From assembly GCF_018332695.1 (NCBI RefSeq), contig NZ_BOQN01000181.1:1-40354 (forward strand): 40,354 nt of DNA. Direction: 5' to 3'. Origin of the DNA: Paractinoplanes toevensis. Lineage in GTDB: Bacteria > Actinomycetota > Actinomycetes > Mycobacteriales > Micromonosporaceae. Shown one piece after another: positions 22,743-31,315 of the stretch. Made by a program: the position numbers and the translations under genes. The notes under the pieces are model-generated. The model did no database searches and had not been told where the DNA came from. It saw only the letters and a program-made list of their open reading frames with translations. Numbering within the stretch: the first letter of the stretch is position 1; each line of letters starts with the position of its first letter.

Positions 22743-23476
22743 GAGGCGGCCGGCTTGGCCGGGGCGTACCGCGGGACGTACTCCTGGCCGGTCAGCCGCT
22801 GGATCTCGCCCATCACCTCGTCGGTCAGCGCCCGCAGCGAGGTGCGGTCGTCGGCCCGGCCGGTGGTGTCGATCGGCTTGCCGAACTTCACCGTGATCTT
22901 GCCGCGGAACGGCATCGGGTACGGCTGGCCGATCGGCTGCACCTTGTCGGTGCCGAGCATGCCGACCGGGATGATCGGGACGCCGGCCGCGACGGCGAGC
23001 CGGGCCACGCCGGTGCGGCCGCGGTAGAGCTTGCCGTCGGGCGAGCGGGTGCCCTCGGGGTAGACGACCACGCAGTCGCCCGCCTTGAGCACCGGGATGG
23101 CGCCGTCGAACGCGGCCAGCGCGTCCCGGCCGCCGGCCCGCTGGACCCGGATCGCGCCGAGGCCGTTGAGCAGGTTGCGGGTGAACCAGCCACCGAGGCC
23201 GGTGCCGTCGAAGTATTCAGCCTTGGCCCAGAAGGCCAGGTGCCGGGGCACGACCGCGCCGAGGAACAGCTCGTCGGCGACCGAGAGGTGGTTGCCCGCG
23301 AAGATCGCGCCACCGGTGCGGGGTACGAACTCGAGGCCCTCGACGCGCGGACGCCAGCCGAGCGACAGAATGTTGCCGACGGTGACTTTGCCGATGGAGT
23401 AGAGCAGCGGCAACTTGGGGATCCTCCGGTGCGGGGTGGTGCGTGGGGGTGGCACGCTGAGGTTATCGGACGCCAC
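22739..23476 (-). CDS. Lysophospholipid (1-acylglycerol-3-phosphate) acyltransferase, PlsC-like
   Basis: A 245-residue acyltransferase of the PlsC superfamily, which moves an acyl chain to lysophosphatidic acid or a related acceptor at the membrane. Catalytic motif I is NHLSVAD (62-68, NHx4D) and motif III is YPEGTRSPDG (EGTR 141-144). The N-terminal helix near 22-40 may be membrane-associated. The acceptor is uncertain because actinomycetes carry many paralogues. The GTG at 23476 is the longest start; GTG 23455 is possible and lacks a ribosome site too. The stop codon overlaps the stop of the convergent membrane-protein gene. It lies 81 nt downstream of ileS. Confidence 0.92.
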   Translation of the reverse strand: MASDNLSVPPPRTTPHRRIPKLPLLYSIGKVTVGNILSLGWRPRVEGLEFVPRTGGAIFAGNHLSVADELFLGAVVPRHLAFWAKAEYFDGTGLGGWFTRNLLNGLGAIRVQRAGGRDALAAFDGAIPVLKAGDCVVVYPEGTRSPDGKLYRGRTGVARLAVAAGVPIIPVGMLGTDKVQPIGQPYPMPFRGKITVKFGKPIDTTGRADDRTSLRALTDEVMGEIQRLTGQEYVPRYAPAKPAAS

Positions 23477-23502
23477 CCCGGAAGTCCCCGCCGAGCTTGC
23501 CG

Positions 23503-23548
23503 CCCGGCTCGGACAATCACCGCGAAGGCGGCAAATGCCCGAGCCGGG
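23503..23548 (-). terminator. Hairpin between ileS and the acyltransferase gene
   Basis: CCCGGCTCGG and CCGAGCCGGG form a perfect 10-bp stem starting 10 nt after the ileS stop; a small CCGC/GCGG stem lies inside the 26-nt loop. There is no U-tract. Likely end of the ileS transcript or a processing site before the acyltransferase gene. Confidence 0.55.
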
Positions 23549-23557
23549 TTAACAGAT

Positions 23558-26500
23558 TCACACCCGCGCGACCGAAACCGTGACCTGTTCGCCGTCCCCG
23601 ACCTCGCCGGCGAACCCGTCGGCACCGGCCGGCACGAACGCGACCGACGTCGCCAGGGTCTCCCCGGCCACGAAGTCGCGGTGCGTCTCGACCGCCGCCC
23701 GGACCGCGTCGGCGGCCGACACGGTGAGCGCGATCCGATCCGAGACGTCCAGGTCGGCCTCCCGGCGGGCCTGCTGGACCACCCGGATCACGTCCCGGGC
23801 CAGGCCCTCGGCCAGCAGTTCCGGCGTCACCACGGTGTCGAGCACGACCACGCCGGCCCCGGCCGGCAGCGGTGCCGAGTTCGCCACGTCGGCGGCGACC
23901 AGCTTCAGTTCGTACTCGCCGTCCTGCAGGGCCACGCCGGCCGCGACCGGCGCGCCGTCGACCAGCTGCCAGTCGCCTTTCTTCACCGCCTGGATGACCT
24001 GCTGGACCTGCTTGCCGAGACGCGGGCCGAGGGCCCGCGGCACGACCGTGAGGACCTGCTCGCAGTACGCGGCCACGTCGTCGGTGAAGACCACGTCCTT
24101 GACGTTGACCTCGTCCTTGAGCAGGTCGCCGAGGGTTTCCAGGCCTCGGGCGTCCCCGCTGGCCACGGTCAGTTTGGCCAGCGGCAGCCGCACTCGCAGG
24201 GCCCGGGCCTTGCGCAGCGACAGCGCCGCCGAGGCGACGTCCCGGATGGCGTCCATCGAGGCGACCAGGTCGTGGTCGGCCGGGAAGTCGGCCGCCGACG
24301 GCCAGTCCGTCAGGTGCACCGACCGGGAACCGGTCAGGCCACGCCAGATCTCCTCCACGGTCAGCGGGGCCAGCGGCGCCACGACCCGGCACAGCGTCTC
24401 GAGCACGGTCGCGAGGGTGTCGAAGGCATCCTCGTCACCGGCCCAGAAGCGGTCCCGCGAGCGACGCACATACCAGTTGGTCAGGGCGTCCAGGTAGGAC
24501 CGCACCGAGGCCGCCGCGCCGGAGATGTCGTATTCATCCATCTGGCGCTGCACGTCCGCGATCAGCTCACCGGTCTTTGCCAGCACGTACCGGTCAAGCA
24601 GGTGTTTGGAATTTGTCCGGAATTTCGCGTCATAGCCGGAGGCGTTGGCGTAGAGGCTGAAGAAGTACCAGACATTCCAGAGCGGAAGCAGCACCTGGCG
24701 CACCGAGTCGCGGATCGCGGTCTCGGTGACCGGCATGTCCCCACCCCGCAGCACCGGCGACGACATCAGCATCCAGCGCATCGCGTCCGAGCCGTAGCTG
24801 TCGAAGACCCGGTAGACATCCGGGTAGTTGCGCAGCGACTTCGACATCTTCCGGCCGTCCTCGCCGAGCAGGATGCCGTGGCTGAGGCAGCTGCGGAACG
24901 CGGGGCGGTCGAACAGCGCCGTGGCCAGCACGTGCATGGTGTAGAACCAGCCGCGGGTCTGCCCGATGTACTCGACGATGAAGTCGCCCGGGTAGTGGTG
25001 CTCGAACCAGTCCTTGTTCTCGAACGGGTAGTGCACCTGGGCGAACGGCATCGAACCGGACTCGAACCAGCAGTCCAGCACCTCCGGCACGCGCCGCATC
25101 GTCGACCTGCCGGTCGGGTCGTCCGGGTTCGGGCGGGTCAGCTCGTCCACGAACGGCCGGTGCAGGTCGGTGACCTTGACGCCGAAGTCGCGCTCCAGCT
25201 CCTCGAAGGAGCCGTAGACGTCGACCCGCGGGTAGTTCGGGTCGTCCGACTTCCACACCGGGATCGGCGAGCCCCAGAACCGGTTCCGGGAGATCGACCA
25301 GTCCCGGGCGTTCGCCAGCCACTTGCCGAACGAGCCCTCCTTGATGTGCGCCGGCGTCCAGGTGATCTCCTGGTTGAGCTCGACCATCCGGTCCCGGAAC
25401 TTCGTCACGGCGACGAACCACGACGACACCGCCTTGTAGATCAGCGGGGTGTCGCAGCGCCAGCAGTGCGGGTAGGAGTGCGTGTAGCCCTCGTGCTTGA
25501 CCAGCACGCCCTTTTCGCGCAGCGAAGCAACGATCGGCTTGTTCGCGTCGAAGACCTGCACGCCCTGATACGGCGGCACCAGCGCGGTGAACCGGGCGTG
25601 GTCGTCCACGGCCACCACCGTCGGGATGCCGGCCGCGTTGCAGACGTTCTGGTCGTCCTCGCCGAAGGCCGGTGCCTGGTGCACGACCCCGGTGCCGTCC
25701 TCGTCGCTCACGTAATCGGCCGCGAGGACCTGGAAGGCGTTCGGCCCGCCCTGCTCGACGAGGAAGTCGAACAGCGGTGTGTACCGCCGCCCGGCCAGGT
25801 CACGACCCATCACCGAGCCGACCTTTGCAAAACCTTCAAGCTCTTTTGCGTACGCCGTGACGCGCGACGCACCCATGATCAGCTTCTCGCCGTCCTTCTC
25901 CAGCACGGCGTACTCGATGTCCGGCCCGACGGCCAGCGCGAGGTTCGACGGCAGCGTCCACGGCGTGGTGGTCCAGACCGCGACCTTCTCACCCGTCTCC
26001 AACTGGAACAGCACGGTCACGGCCGGGTCGGTGCGGTCCCGGTAGACGTCGTCCATCCGGGTCTCGGTGTTCGACAGCGGCGTCTCGCACCGGAAGCAGT
26101 ACGCCAGCACCCGGAAGCCTTCGTACACCAGGCCCTTGTCGGACAGCGTCTTGAACGCCCACATGACCGACTCCATGTAACTGGGGTCGAGGGTCTTGTA
26201 GTCGTTCTCGAAGTCCACCCACCGGGCCTGACGGGTGACGTACCCCTCCCAGTCCTTGGTGTAGGCGAGCACGGACGTGCGGCAGGCCTCGTTGAACTTG
26301 TCGATGCCCAGGTCGACGATCTGCGCCTTGGTGGTGATGCCGAGCTGCTTCTCCGCCTCGATCTCGGCGGGCATGCCGTGCGTGTCCCAGCCGAAGCGGC
26401 GCTCCACGTGCTTGCCGCGCATCGTCTGATAGCGCGGCACCAGGTCCTTCACGTAGCCGGTGAAGAGGTGTCCGTAGTGCGGCAGGCCGTTGGCGAACGG

Positions 26501-26674
26501 CGGTCCGTCGTAGAAGACGTACTCGTTGCTGCCGTTGTCGCCGGCCGGGTTGCGGGCGACGGACGCCTCGAACGTGTGGTCGGCCGCCCAGTGGTCGAGC
26601 ACCGCGCGCTCGACCGCGGGCAGGTCCGGGCTGGCCGGTACGCCCGAGGCGTCGGTGTGCTTGGGATAGGCCAT
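23558..26674 (-). CDS. ileS: Isoleucyl-tRNA synthetase
   Basis: A 1038-residue class I synthetase that charges tRNA-Ile, with an editing domain. The HIGH motif is HYGH (66-69, within GLPHYGHLFTG) and KMSKS is exact at 609-613. The length and the PHYGHL form point to the eukaryote-like type of IleRS, the class that in other bacteria tolerates mupirocin; resistance here is inference. The frame runs up to 26776, but ATG 26674 is chosen because it follows a GAGGAG ribosome site (10 nt) that lies in the sequestrator of a T-box riboswitch. It is therefore expected to be switched on when uncharged tRNA-Ile accumulates. Confidence 0.97.
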   Translation of the reverse strand: MAYPKHTDASGVPASPDLPAVERAVLDHWAADHTFEASVARNPAGDNGSNEYVFYDGPPFANGLPHYGHLFTGYVKDLVPRYQTMRGKHVERRFGWDTHGMPAEIEAEKQLGITTKAQIVDLGIDKFNEACRTSVLAYTKDWEGYVTRQARWVDFENDYKTLDPSYMESVMWAFKTLSDKGLVYEGFRVLAYCFRCETPLSNTETRMDDVYRDRTDPAVTVLFQLETGEKVAVWTTTPWTLPSNLALAVGPDIEYAVLEKDGEKLIMGASRVTAYAKELEGFAKVGSVMGRDLAGRRYTPLFDFLVEQGGPNAFQVLAADYVSDEDGTGVVHQAPAFGEDDQNVCNAAGIPTVVAVDDHARFTALVPPYQGVQVFDANKPIVASLREKGVLVKHEGYTHSYPHCWRCDTPLIYKAVSSWFVAVTKFRDRMVELNQEITWTPAHIKEGSFGKWLANARDWSISRNRFWGSPIPVWKSDDPNYPRVDVYGSFEELERDFGVKVTDLHRPFVDELTRPNPDDPTGRSTMRRVPEVLDCWFESGSMPFAQVHYPFENKDWFEHHYPGDFIVEYIGQTRGWFYTMHVLATALFDRPAFRSCLSHGILLGEDGRKMSKSLRNYPDVYRVFDSYGSDAMRWMLMSSPVLRGGDMPVTETAIRDSVRQVLLPLWNVWYFFSLYANASGYDAKFRTNSKHLLDRYVLAKTGELIADVQRQMDEYDISGAAASVRSYLDALTNWYVRRSRDRFWAGDEDAFDTLATVLETLCRVVAPLAPLTVEEIWRGLTGSRSVHLTDWPSAADFPADHDLVASMDAIRDVASAALSLRKARALRVRLPLAKLTVASGDARGLETLGDLLKDEVNVKDVVFTDDVAAYCEQVLTVVPRALGPRLGKQVQQVIQAVKKGDWQLVDGAPVAAGVALQDGEYELKLVAADVANSAPLPAGAGVVVLDTVVTPELLAEGLARDVIRVVQQARREADLDVSDRIALTVSAADAVRAAVETHRDFVAGETLATSVAFVPAGADGFAGEVGDGEQVTVSVARV

Positions 26675-26885
26675 GTCGGCGGTTCTCCTCGATGCAGTCA
26701 ACAGATGCGACTGCGAGGACGAGCGTCTCTTCCGACGCCCGCGGTACCACCTCGCTTGACGGGGTCTCGACCCCATCCGCTCTTCGCCGGATTTCTCTGC
26801 GCGGTCCGGTCCCGCCCGGTTCTACTCAGGCTTGCGCCTTTTCTTCCGGAGGCTCCCCGGTGATGGCCGGTTCGTCGCCTGCGTC
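26675..26885 (-). promoter_or_regulatory. Translational T-box riboswitch upstream of ileS
   Basis: The T-box core GGTGGTACCGCGG is complete on the minus strand at 26738-26752. Downstream, TCCTC and GCAGTC (26709-26719) can pair with GACTGC and GAGGA (26686-26700), burying the ileS Shine-Dalgarno, so this is a sequestrator, not a terminator. Upstream is a stem-III-like hairpin (26761-26774). A minimal hairpin CCGG-CCATCA-CCGG (26857-26870) shows an Ile codon AUC (26862-26864) in its terminal loop, the ultrashort stem I typical of actinobacterial ileS T-boxes. Uncharged tRNA-Ile pairing with AUC and with the T-box would free the ribosome site. The core and sequestrator are seen directly; the exact 5' end is unknown. 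Confidence 0.88.
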
Positions 26886-26926
26886 AGGACAACGATACCG
26901 GCCATCCCGGGATTCCTTCATCCGGA

Positions 26927-28471
26927 TTACCTCCGGCGGGGTGCCGTCAGCTTCGTCGACCACAGCGAGACGCCGTCACGGTCGCGCAGGTACACGGTCA
27001 GGTCGCCGGAGTGCCCGTCGATCTCGACCTCGCCGAAGTGCTGGTAGCCGTCGGCCGGCGAGGTGTTGGCGACCGGCGGGGCGTGCACGAACGCGGTTTT
27101 CGGGCCGAACGTGCCGTCCAGGGCATTCGGGCCGAACGCCCCCGCGTGCGCCGGGCCGGAGACGAACTCCCAGAACGGCGTGAAGTCCTGCACCGCCGCC
27201 CGGGCCGGGTCGTAGTGCTGGGCCGCGGTGTAGTGCACGTCGGCGGTGAGAAGGACGATGCCGGTCACGTGGTGCCGGTGCGCGTCCCGCAGCACCTGGG
27301 CGAATTCCAGCTCCCGGCCGAGCGGCGCGCCGTTGTCGCCCTGTGCGACACCCTCCTGCGCGGTGGGGCCGTCCGGCACGACCAGGCCGAGCGGCAGGTC
27401 ATTGGCGATGATCTTCCAGGTGGCCGTCGACTCCCGCAGGGCCCGGATCAGCCACTCACGCTGCTCCCGGCCGAGCAGACCGCGCTTCGGGTCGGCGTAC
27501 GTGTTGCCGTCGTTGATGTCCTTGACGGTCCGCATGTCGAGGATGAACAGGTCGACCAGCGGCCCGTGCGAGATCTTCCGGTAGACCGGGCCGCTCCGCG
27601 ACGGGATCGGCACCCACTCGTGATAGGCCTGGTGAGCCCGGGCGGCGAGCACGTCCACCCGCTTCTCGGTGTACCGAGCGTCGTCCAGGATCTCCCCCGG
27701 GTACCAGTTGTTCAGCACCTCGTGGTCGTCCCACTGATTGATCTGGGCAACCTCGGCCGAGAACCGCTTGTACGAATCGTCCAGCAGGTTGTAGGCGTAC
27801 TGCCCGCGGTACTCGGTGAGCGTCTCAGCGACCTTCAGCTTCTCCTCGGTCAGCACATTGCGCCAGATCCGCCCGTCCGGCAGCGTCACGGTCTCGGTCA
27901 GCGGCCCGTCGGCGTAGACGGTGTCGCCCGAGTGCAACAGGAAGTCCGGACGGCGCCGGCGCATAGATTCGAAGAGCTTCAAGCCGCCGTACGCCGGATC
28001 GATGCCCCAGCCCTGGCCGACCACGTCACCGGTCCAGACGAACCGGACGTCCCGCCTTTTCGTCGGGGCCGTCGACAGCGAGCCGTCCAGCGAGGAGCCG
28101 TAGAGGCCGGGCCGGTCCAGGCTCTCGGCCCGCACCCGGTAATAGATCTTGGAATCGGCCGGCAGGTTGTGCAGCCGCAGCTTGCCGGTGAAGTCGGTGG
28201 CCGGCGTGACGACCGGGCCGCGCAGCAGGCGGCCGCCGCGCAGGTCGGGACGGCGGCTCACCTGCACCCAGAGCCGCGCCGGGCGGTCGGCCCGGCTCCA
28301 CACGATGGCCGAGTCGGCGGTGGCGTCGCCGCTCTGCACGCCGTGCGTCAGCAGCGGGCGGACACCGGCCGAGGAGAACGCGGGCGCTTCGAACAGGGCG
28401 CTGCCGACCAGGCCGGCGGCCCCGGCTCCTACGCCGGCACGGAGCAGATTGCGTCGCGAGATCGAGGTCAT
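26927..28471 (-). CDS. Alkaline phosphatase D (PhoD) family phosphodiesterase, Tat-exported
   Basis: A 514-residue secreted metallophosphatase of the PhoD family, releasing phosphate from phosphodiesters or monoesters outside the cell. The twin-arginine signal is SRRNLLRAG at residues 5-13, followed by a hydrophobic stretch and an AFSSAG-type cleavage region. The N-terminal PhoD domain (about 40-135) precedes the catalytic metallophosphatase with WTGDVVG, HSGDTVYADGP, QWDDHEVLNNW and LTADVHYTAAQHY, which supply the metal ligands. No Pho box was recognised. It is divergent from the winged-helix regulator gene (59-nt gap) and its stop codon lies about 40 nt upstream of the ileS T-box leader. 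Confidence 0.94.
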   Translation of the reverse strand: MTSISRRNLLRAGVGAGAAGLVGSALFEAPAFSSAGVRPLLTHGVQSGDATADSAIVWSRADRPARLWVQVSRRPDLRGGRLLRGPVVTPATDFTGKLRLHNLPADSKIYYRVRAESLDRPGLYGSSLDGSLSTAPTKRRDVRFVWTGDVVGQGWGIDPAYGGLKLFESMRRRRPDFLLHSGDTVYADGPLTETVTLPDGRIWRNVLTEEKLKVAETLTEYRGQYAYNLLDDSYKRFSAEVAQINQWDDHEVLNNWYPGEILDDARYTEKRVDVLAARAHQAYHEWVPIPSRSGPVYRKISHGPLVDLFILDMRTVKDINDGNTYADPKRGLLGREQREWLIRALRESTATWKIIANDLPLGLVVPDGPTAQEGVAQGDNGAPLGRELEFAQVLRDAHRHHVTGIVLLTADVHYTAAQHYDPARAAVQDFTPFWEFVSGPAHAGAFGPNALDGTFGPKTAFVHAPPVANTSPADGYQHFGEVEIDGHSGDLTVYLRDRDGVSLWSTKLTAPRRR

Positions 28472-28517
28472 ACCCAGATGCCTATCGATCGGACGTGGCC
28501 GCCGAGTGGCCGTTCCC

Positions 28518-28523
28518 TAAACT
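28518..28523 (+). promoter_or_regulatory. Putative -10 box (TAAACT) of the regulator gene
   Basis: TAAACT ends 7 nt before the GTG at 28531. There is no Shine-Dalgarno, so the GTG is likely the 5' end of a leaderless message. The box supports this start over the longer frame from 28495. Confidence 0.55.
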
Positions 28524-28530
28524 TCACCCC

Positions 28531-29541
28531 GTGATCCGCATCGAGCTCGATGAACCGACGCTGGCTCGCACCCGGATCGCGATCAGCCCGTTCGCCGAGG
28601 TCGTGTGCAGCCTGTTCCTGCTGCGCCGCCACCCGGCCGGAGCGCCCTGGCCGTACGACACGTGGGCCCTGCGGGCCCGGGAGATCCTGCGGACCGTCCC
28701 CGCGACCGCGCCGGTTTCGCTCTATCTGGAACTGCCGACGAGCTTCCCGGACTTCCTCGATCCGATCCCCGAGACACCCACCTCGACCATCGGCGAACAA
28801 CTCGAATGGTTCCGTGCGACGCCCGCCGAGATCATCGAGGAGCAGCTGGCCGAGTACTACCCGTCCGGTGCGCTGCCGGAGCTGCTACGGCCGTTCCGCG
28901 ACGACCGCGCGGCGGCGCTGAATCGGCTCGCCGACGGGATCGCCGCGTACTGGGACGCGGCGATCGCGCCGCACTGGCCGGCCATGCGGGCCGCGCTGGA
29001 CGAGGAGGTGCTGCTGCGGGCCCGGGCGCTGGCCGCCGACGGTCCGGACGCCTTGCTCGCCCGGCTGCACGAGCGGATCCGCTGGGACCCGCCGGTGCTC
29101 ACCCTGGTCAAGCCGCTCGAGCATTCCTTCGAGGCGGTCGACCAGCGCCTGCTGCTGGTGCCGCTGATCTTCTCGCGCGGCGCGCTGCACTGCTCGTCCG
29201 ATCATCCCGATGTGGTCATGGTGACGTACCAGTCGCGCGGCTCCGCCCTGCTCGCCGCGGCCCCCGCGCCGCACGCCGACGACCGGCTGGCCATCCTGGT
29301 CGGCCGGGGCCGGGCCGCCGTGCTGCGCGCGCTGACCGTGCCGGCGTCCACGACCGGCCTGGCCACCGCGCTCGGCCTGGCGCCCAGCACGGTGTCCGAA
29401 CACCTGGCCGGCCTGCAGGCCGCCGGGGTCGTGCACCGCCGCCGGGCCGGGCGCCGCGTTCTGTACGGCCTCGAGCCGGCCGGGATCGCGCTGGTCAACC
29501 TGCTCGGCGGAGATTCGGCCGGAGCCGAATTCGTTTCCTGA
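28531..29541 (+). CDS. Winged-helix (ArsR-like) transcriptional regulator with large N-terminal domain
   Basis: A 336-residue regulator. The C-terminal portion (about 265-330) is a winged helix-turn-helix with recognition helix GLAPSTVSEHLAGLQAAG and the wing RRRAGRRVLYGL, typical of the ArsR group. The N-terminal 250 residues are a mainly helical domain of the DUF5937 type (my recognition), probably the sensing part; the ligand is unknown. GTG 28531 is chosen because TAAACT lies 7 nt upstream. The ABC exporter operon begins 30 nt after its stop on the same strand, so it probably controls that operon and perhaps itself. Confidence 0.85.
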   Translation: MIRIELDEPTLARTRIAISPFAEVVCSLFLLRRHPAGAPWPYDTWALRAREILRTVPATAPVSLYLELPTSFPDFLDPIPETPTSTIGEQLEWFRATPAEIIEEQLAEYYPSGALPELLRPFRDDRAAALNRLADGIAAYWDAAIAPHWPAMRAALDEEVLLRARALAADGPDALLARLHERIRWDPPVLTLVKPLEHSFEAVDQRLLLVPLIFSRGALHCSSDHPDVVMVTYQSRGSALLAAAPAPHADDRLAILVGRGRAAVLRALTVPASTTGLATALGLAPSTVSEHLAGLQAAGVVHRRRAGRRVLYGLEPAGIALVNLLGGDSAGAEFVS

Positions 29542-29556
29542 CCAACCCGGCTCCCC

Positions 29557-29562
29557 TAGCGT
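29557..29562 (+). promoter_or_regulatory. Putative -10 box (TAGCGT) of the ABC exporter operon
   Basis: TAGCGT ends 8 nt before the ATG at 29571 and no Shine-Dalgarno is visible, so the exporter may have its own leaderless promoter in the 29-nt gap after the regulator gene. Confidence 0.45.
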
Positions 29563-29570
29563 TCCGGCTC

Positions 29571-30548
29571 ATGGACAGCGACTACGCCATCGAAGCGGAT
29601 CAGTTGCGCCGCACCTATCGGGGACGGTCCGGCTGGCTGCGGCCACGCCGGACCGAGGTGGACGCCGTCCGGGGCGTGTCCTTCACCGTCCGGCGTGGTG
29701 AGCTGTTCGGCCTGCTCGGGCCGAACGGCGCCGGCAAGACCACCACCATCAAGATGCTGAACACCCTGCTCCTGCCGACCTCCGGCACGGCACGGGTGTG
29801 CGGCCACGACGTGGTCCGGCAGACCAGGGAGGTACGCCGCCGGATCGGTTACGTCTTCGGCGGCGACCGCGGTCTGTACGAGCGGCTGTCCGCCCTCGAC
29901 AACCTGCGGTACTTCGCCGAGCTGTACGGTGTGTCCCCGCGCGACCGGAAGCGGCGCATCGCCGAACTGCTCGACCTGGTCGGGCTGGCCGGCCGGGAAC
30001 GCGAGCGGGTCGAGGGCTACTCGCGCGGCATGCGGCAACGGCTGCACATCGCCCGCGGCCTGCTGCACTCGCCGGACGTCCTGTTCCTCGACGAACCGTC
30101 CATCGGAGTCGACCCGGTGGCCGCCCGCGAACTGCGCCGCACGGTCGCCGAGCTGGCCGCGACCGGCACCACCGTGCTGCTCACCACGCACTACATGGTC
30201 GAGGCCGACGAGCTGTGCGACCGCATCGCGGTGATCGCCGACGGGCAGATCCAGGCGCTGGGCAGCCCGGCCGAGCTGCGCCACCGGGCGGACGGCCGCC
30301 GGGTGGTCGAGGTGGAGGCGTACGGCGTGCCGGACACCGCCGTGTCCGCGCTGCGCGGCCTGCCCGGGGTGCGGGAGACCGCGGTCGAGGAGCGCGGCGC
30401 GCTGCAGCTGCTGACCGTCCAGTCCGACGCGCACGTGGACGTGCAGGGCGAGATCCTGCGCGAGCTGGCCGGCGTCCGGCTCGGCCGGGTCTCCAGCCGC
30501 GAACCCACCCTCGAGGACGCGTACGTCGCGATCGTCAACGCCGCATGA
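29571..30548 (+). CDS. ABC transporter ATP-binding protein (ABC-2 exporter)
   Basis: A 325-residue ATPase. Walker A is GPNGAGKT (50-57), the signature is SRGMRQ (151-156), Walker B is VLFLDEP (170-175) and the switch His is in LTTHYMVEADE. The Q-loop region reads GYVFGGDRGLYERLS, where the usual Gln is replaced; as I recall, FGGDRGLY is common in this DrrA/NatA-like subfamily. The C-terminal 90 residues form the accessory domain of drug-export ATPases. The ATG at 29571 follows a TAGCGT box; the frame upstream is a shadow of the regulator gene. Its stop overlaps the next start (ATGA). It would energise export by the two permeases that follow; substrate unknown. Confidence 0.93.
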   Translation: MDSDYAIEADQLRRTYRGRSGWLRPRRTEVDAVRGVSFTVRRGELFGLLGPNGAGKTTTIKMLNTLLLPTSGTARVCGHDVVRQTREVRRRIGYVFGGDRGLYERLSALDNLRYFAELYGVSPRDRKRRIAELLDLVGLAGRERERVEGYSRGMRQRLHIARGLLHSPDVLFLDEPSIGVDPVAARELRRTVAELAATGTTVLLTTHYMVEADELCDRIAVIADGQIQALGSPAELRHRADGRRVVEVEAYGVPDTAVSALRGLPGVRETAVEERGALQLLTVQSDAHVDVQGEILRELAGVRLGRVSSREPTLEDAYVAIVNAA

Positions 30549-31315
30549 GGACCCTGCGCATGCTGCTGCTCGGCACCCTGATGCACGTCAAGCAGATCAG
30601 CCGGTCGCCGTTCGAGGTGGCGATCGCCATGGTCGTCCCGATCGTGCAGGCCACCCTGGCGGTCTACCTGTTCCGGTCCGGCGGTGAACAGCACCGCCTG
30701 ATCGAGGCGGCGGTCGGCGCCGGCCTGATGGGGGTCTGGTCCTCGGTCCTGTTCGGCTCGGGCGGCGCCATCCAGAACCAGCGATGGCAGGGCACTCTCG
30801 AAATGATCATGCTGGCGCCCCGCCGGCCGGTCCTGGTGATCCTGCCGATCACCGTGGCCACCGGACTGACCGGCGCCTACTCGCTGCTCGCCACGCTGGC
30901 CTGGGGCCGGCTGCTCTACGGCATCCGCCTCGACTTCGCGCACCCGGCCGCCTTCGTGGCGGCCGCCGTGGTCTGCGTGGTCGCGCTCGGCATGTTCGGC
31001 CTGCTGCTGGCCTCGACGTTCGTGCTGATGCGCAACGCCAACGCGCTGACCAACGCGCTCGAATACCCGATCTGGCTGGTCTCCGGGATGCTCGTACCGA
31101 TCACCGTGCTGCCGGCCTGGACCGGCCCGATCGCCGCGGTGCTCCCGACCACCTGGGGCGCTCGCGCTCTGCGCGAGGCCACCACCGGCGGGCCGGTGTG
31201 GCCCTCGGCCGGCATCTGCCTCGCCATCAGCCTCGTCTGCCTCACCCTGGGAGGCTTCGCCATGACGTACGTGGAACGCCGCGCCCGCGCCGCCGCGACC
31301 CTGGCCCTCGCGTGA
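30545..31315 (+). CDS. ABC-2 type permease, first subunit
   Basis: A 256-residue integral membrane protein with about six predicted transmembrane helices (for example PFEVAIAMVVPIVQATLAVY, AAFVAAAVVCVVALGMFGLL and AGICLAISLVCLTLGGF). The region NQRWQGTLEMIMLAPRRP is the conserved cytoplasmic loop of ABC-2 permeases. It overlaps the ATPase gene by 4 nt (ATGA) and the second permease by 4 nt (GTGA), so the three are translationally coupled. It likely pairs with the second permease as a heterodimer. Confidence 0.92.
   Translation: MRTLRMLLLGTLMHVKQISRSPFEVAIAMVVPIVQATLAVYLFRSGGEQHRLIEAAVGAGLMGVWSSVLFGSGGAIQNQRWQGTLEMIMLAPRRPVLVILPITVATGLTGAYSLLATLAWGRLLYGIRLDFAHPAAFVAAAVVCVVALGMFGLLLASTFVLMRNANALTNALEYPIWLVSGMLVPITVLPAWTGPIAAVLPTTWGARALREATTGGPVWPSAGICLAISLVCLTLGGFAMTYVERRARAAATLALA

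Noticed and set aside
21671..26863. A 1730-codon open frame on the plus strand
   Set aside because: It runs antisense to ileS and the acyltransferase gene and out of frame with the WADHGS gene. Its composition is Arg/Gly/Val/His-rich, as expected for a shadow frame in high-GC DNA, with no recognisable domain.
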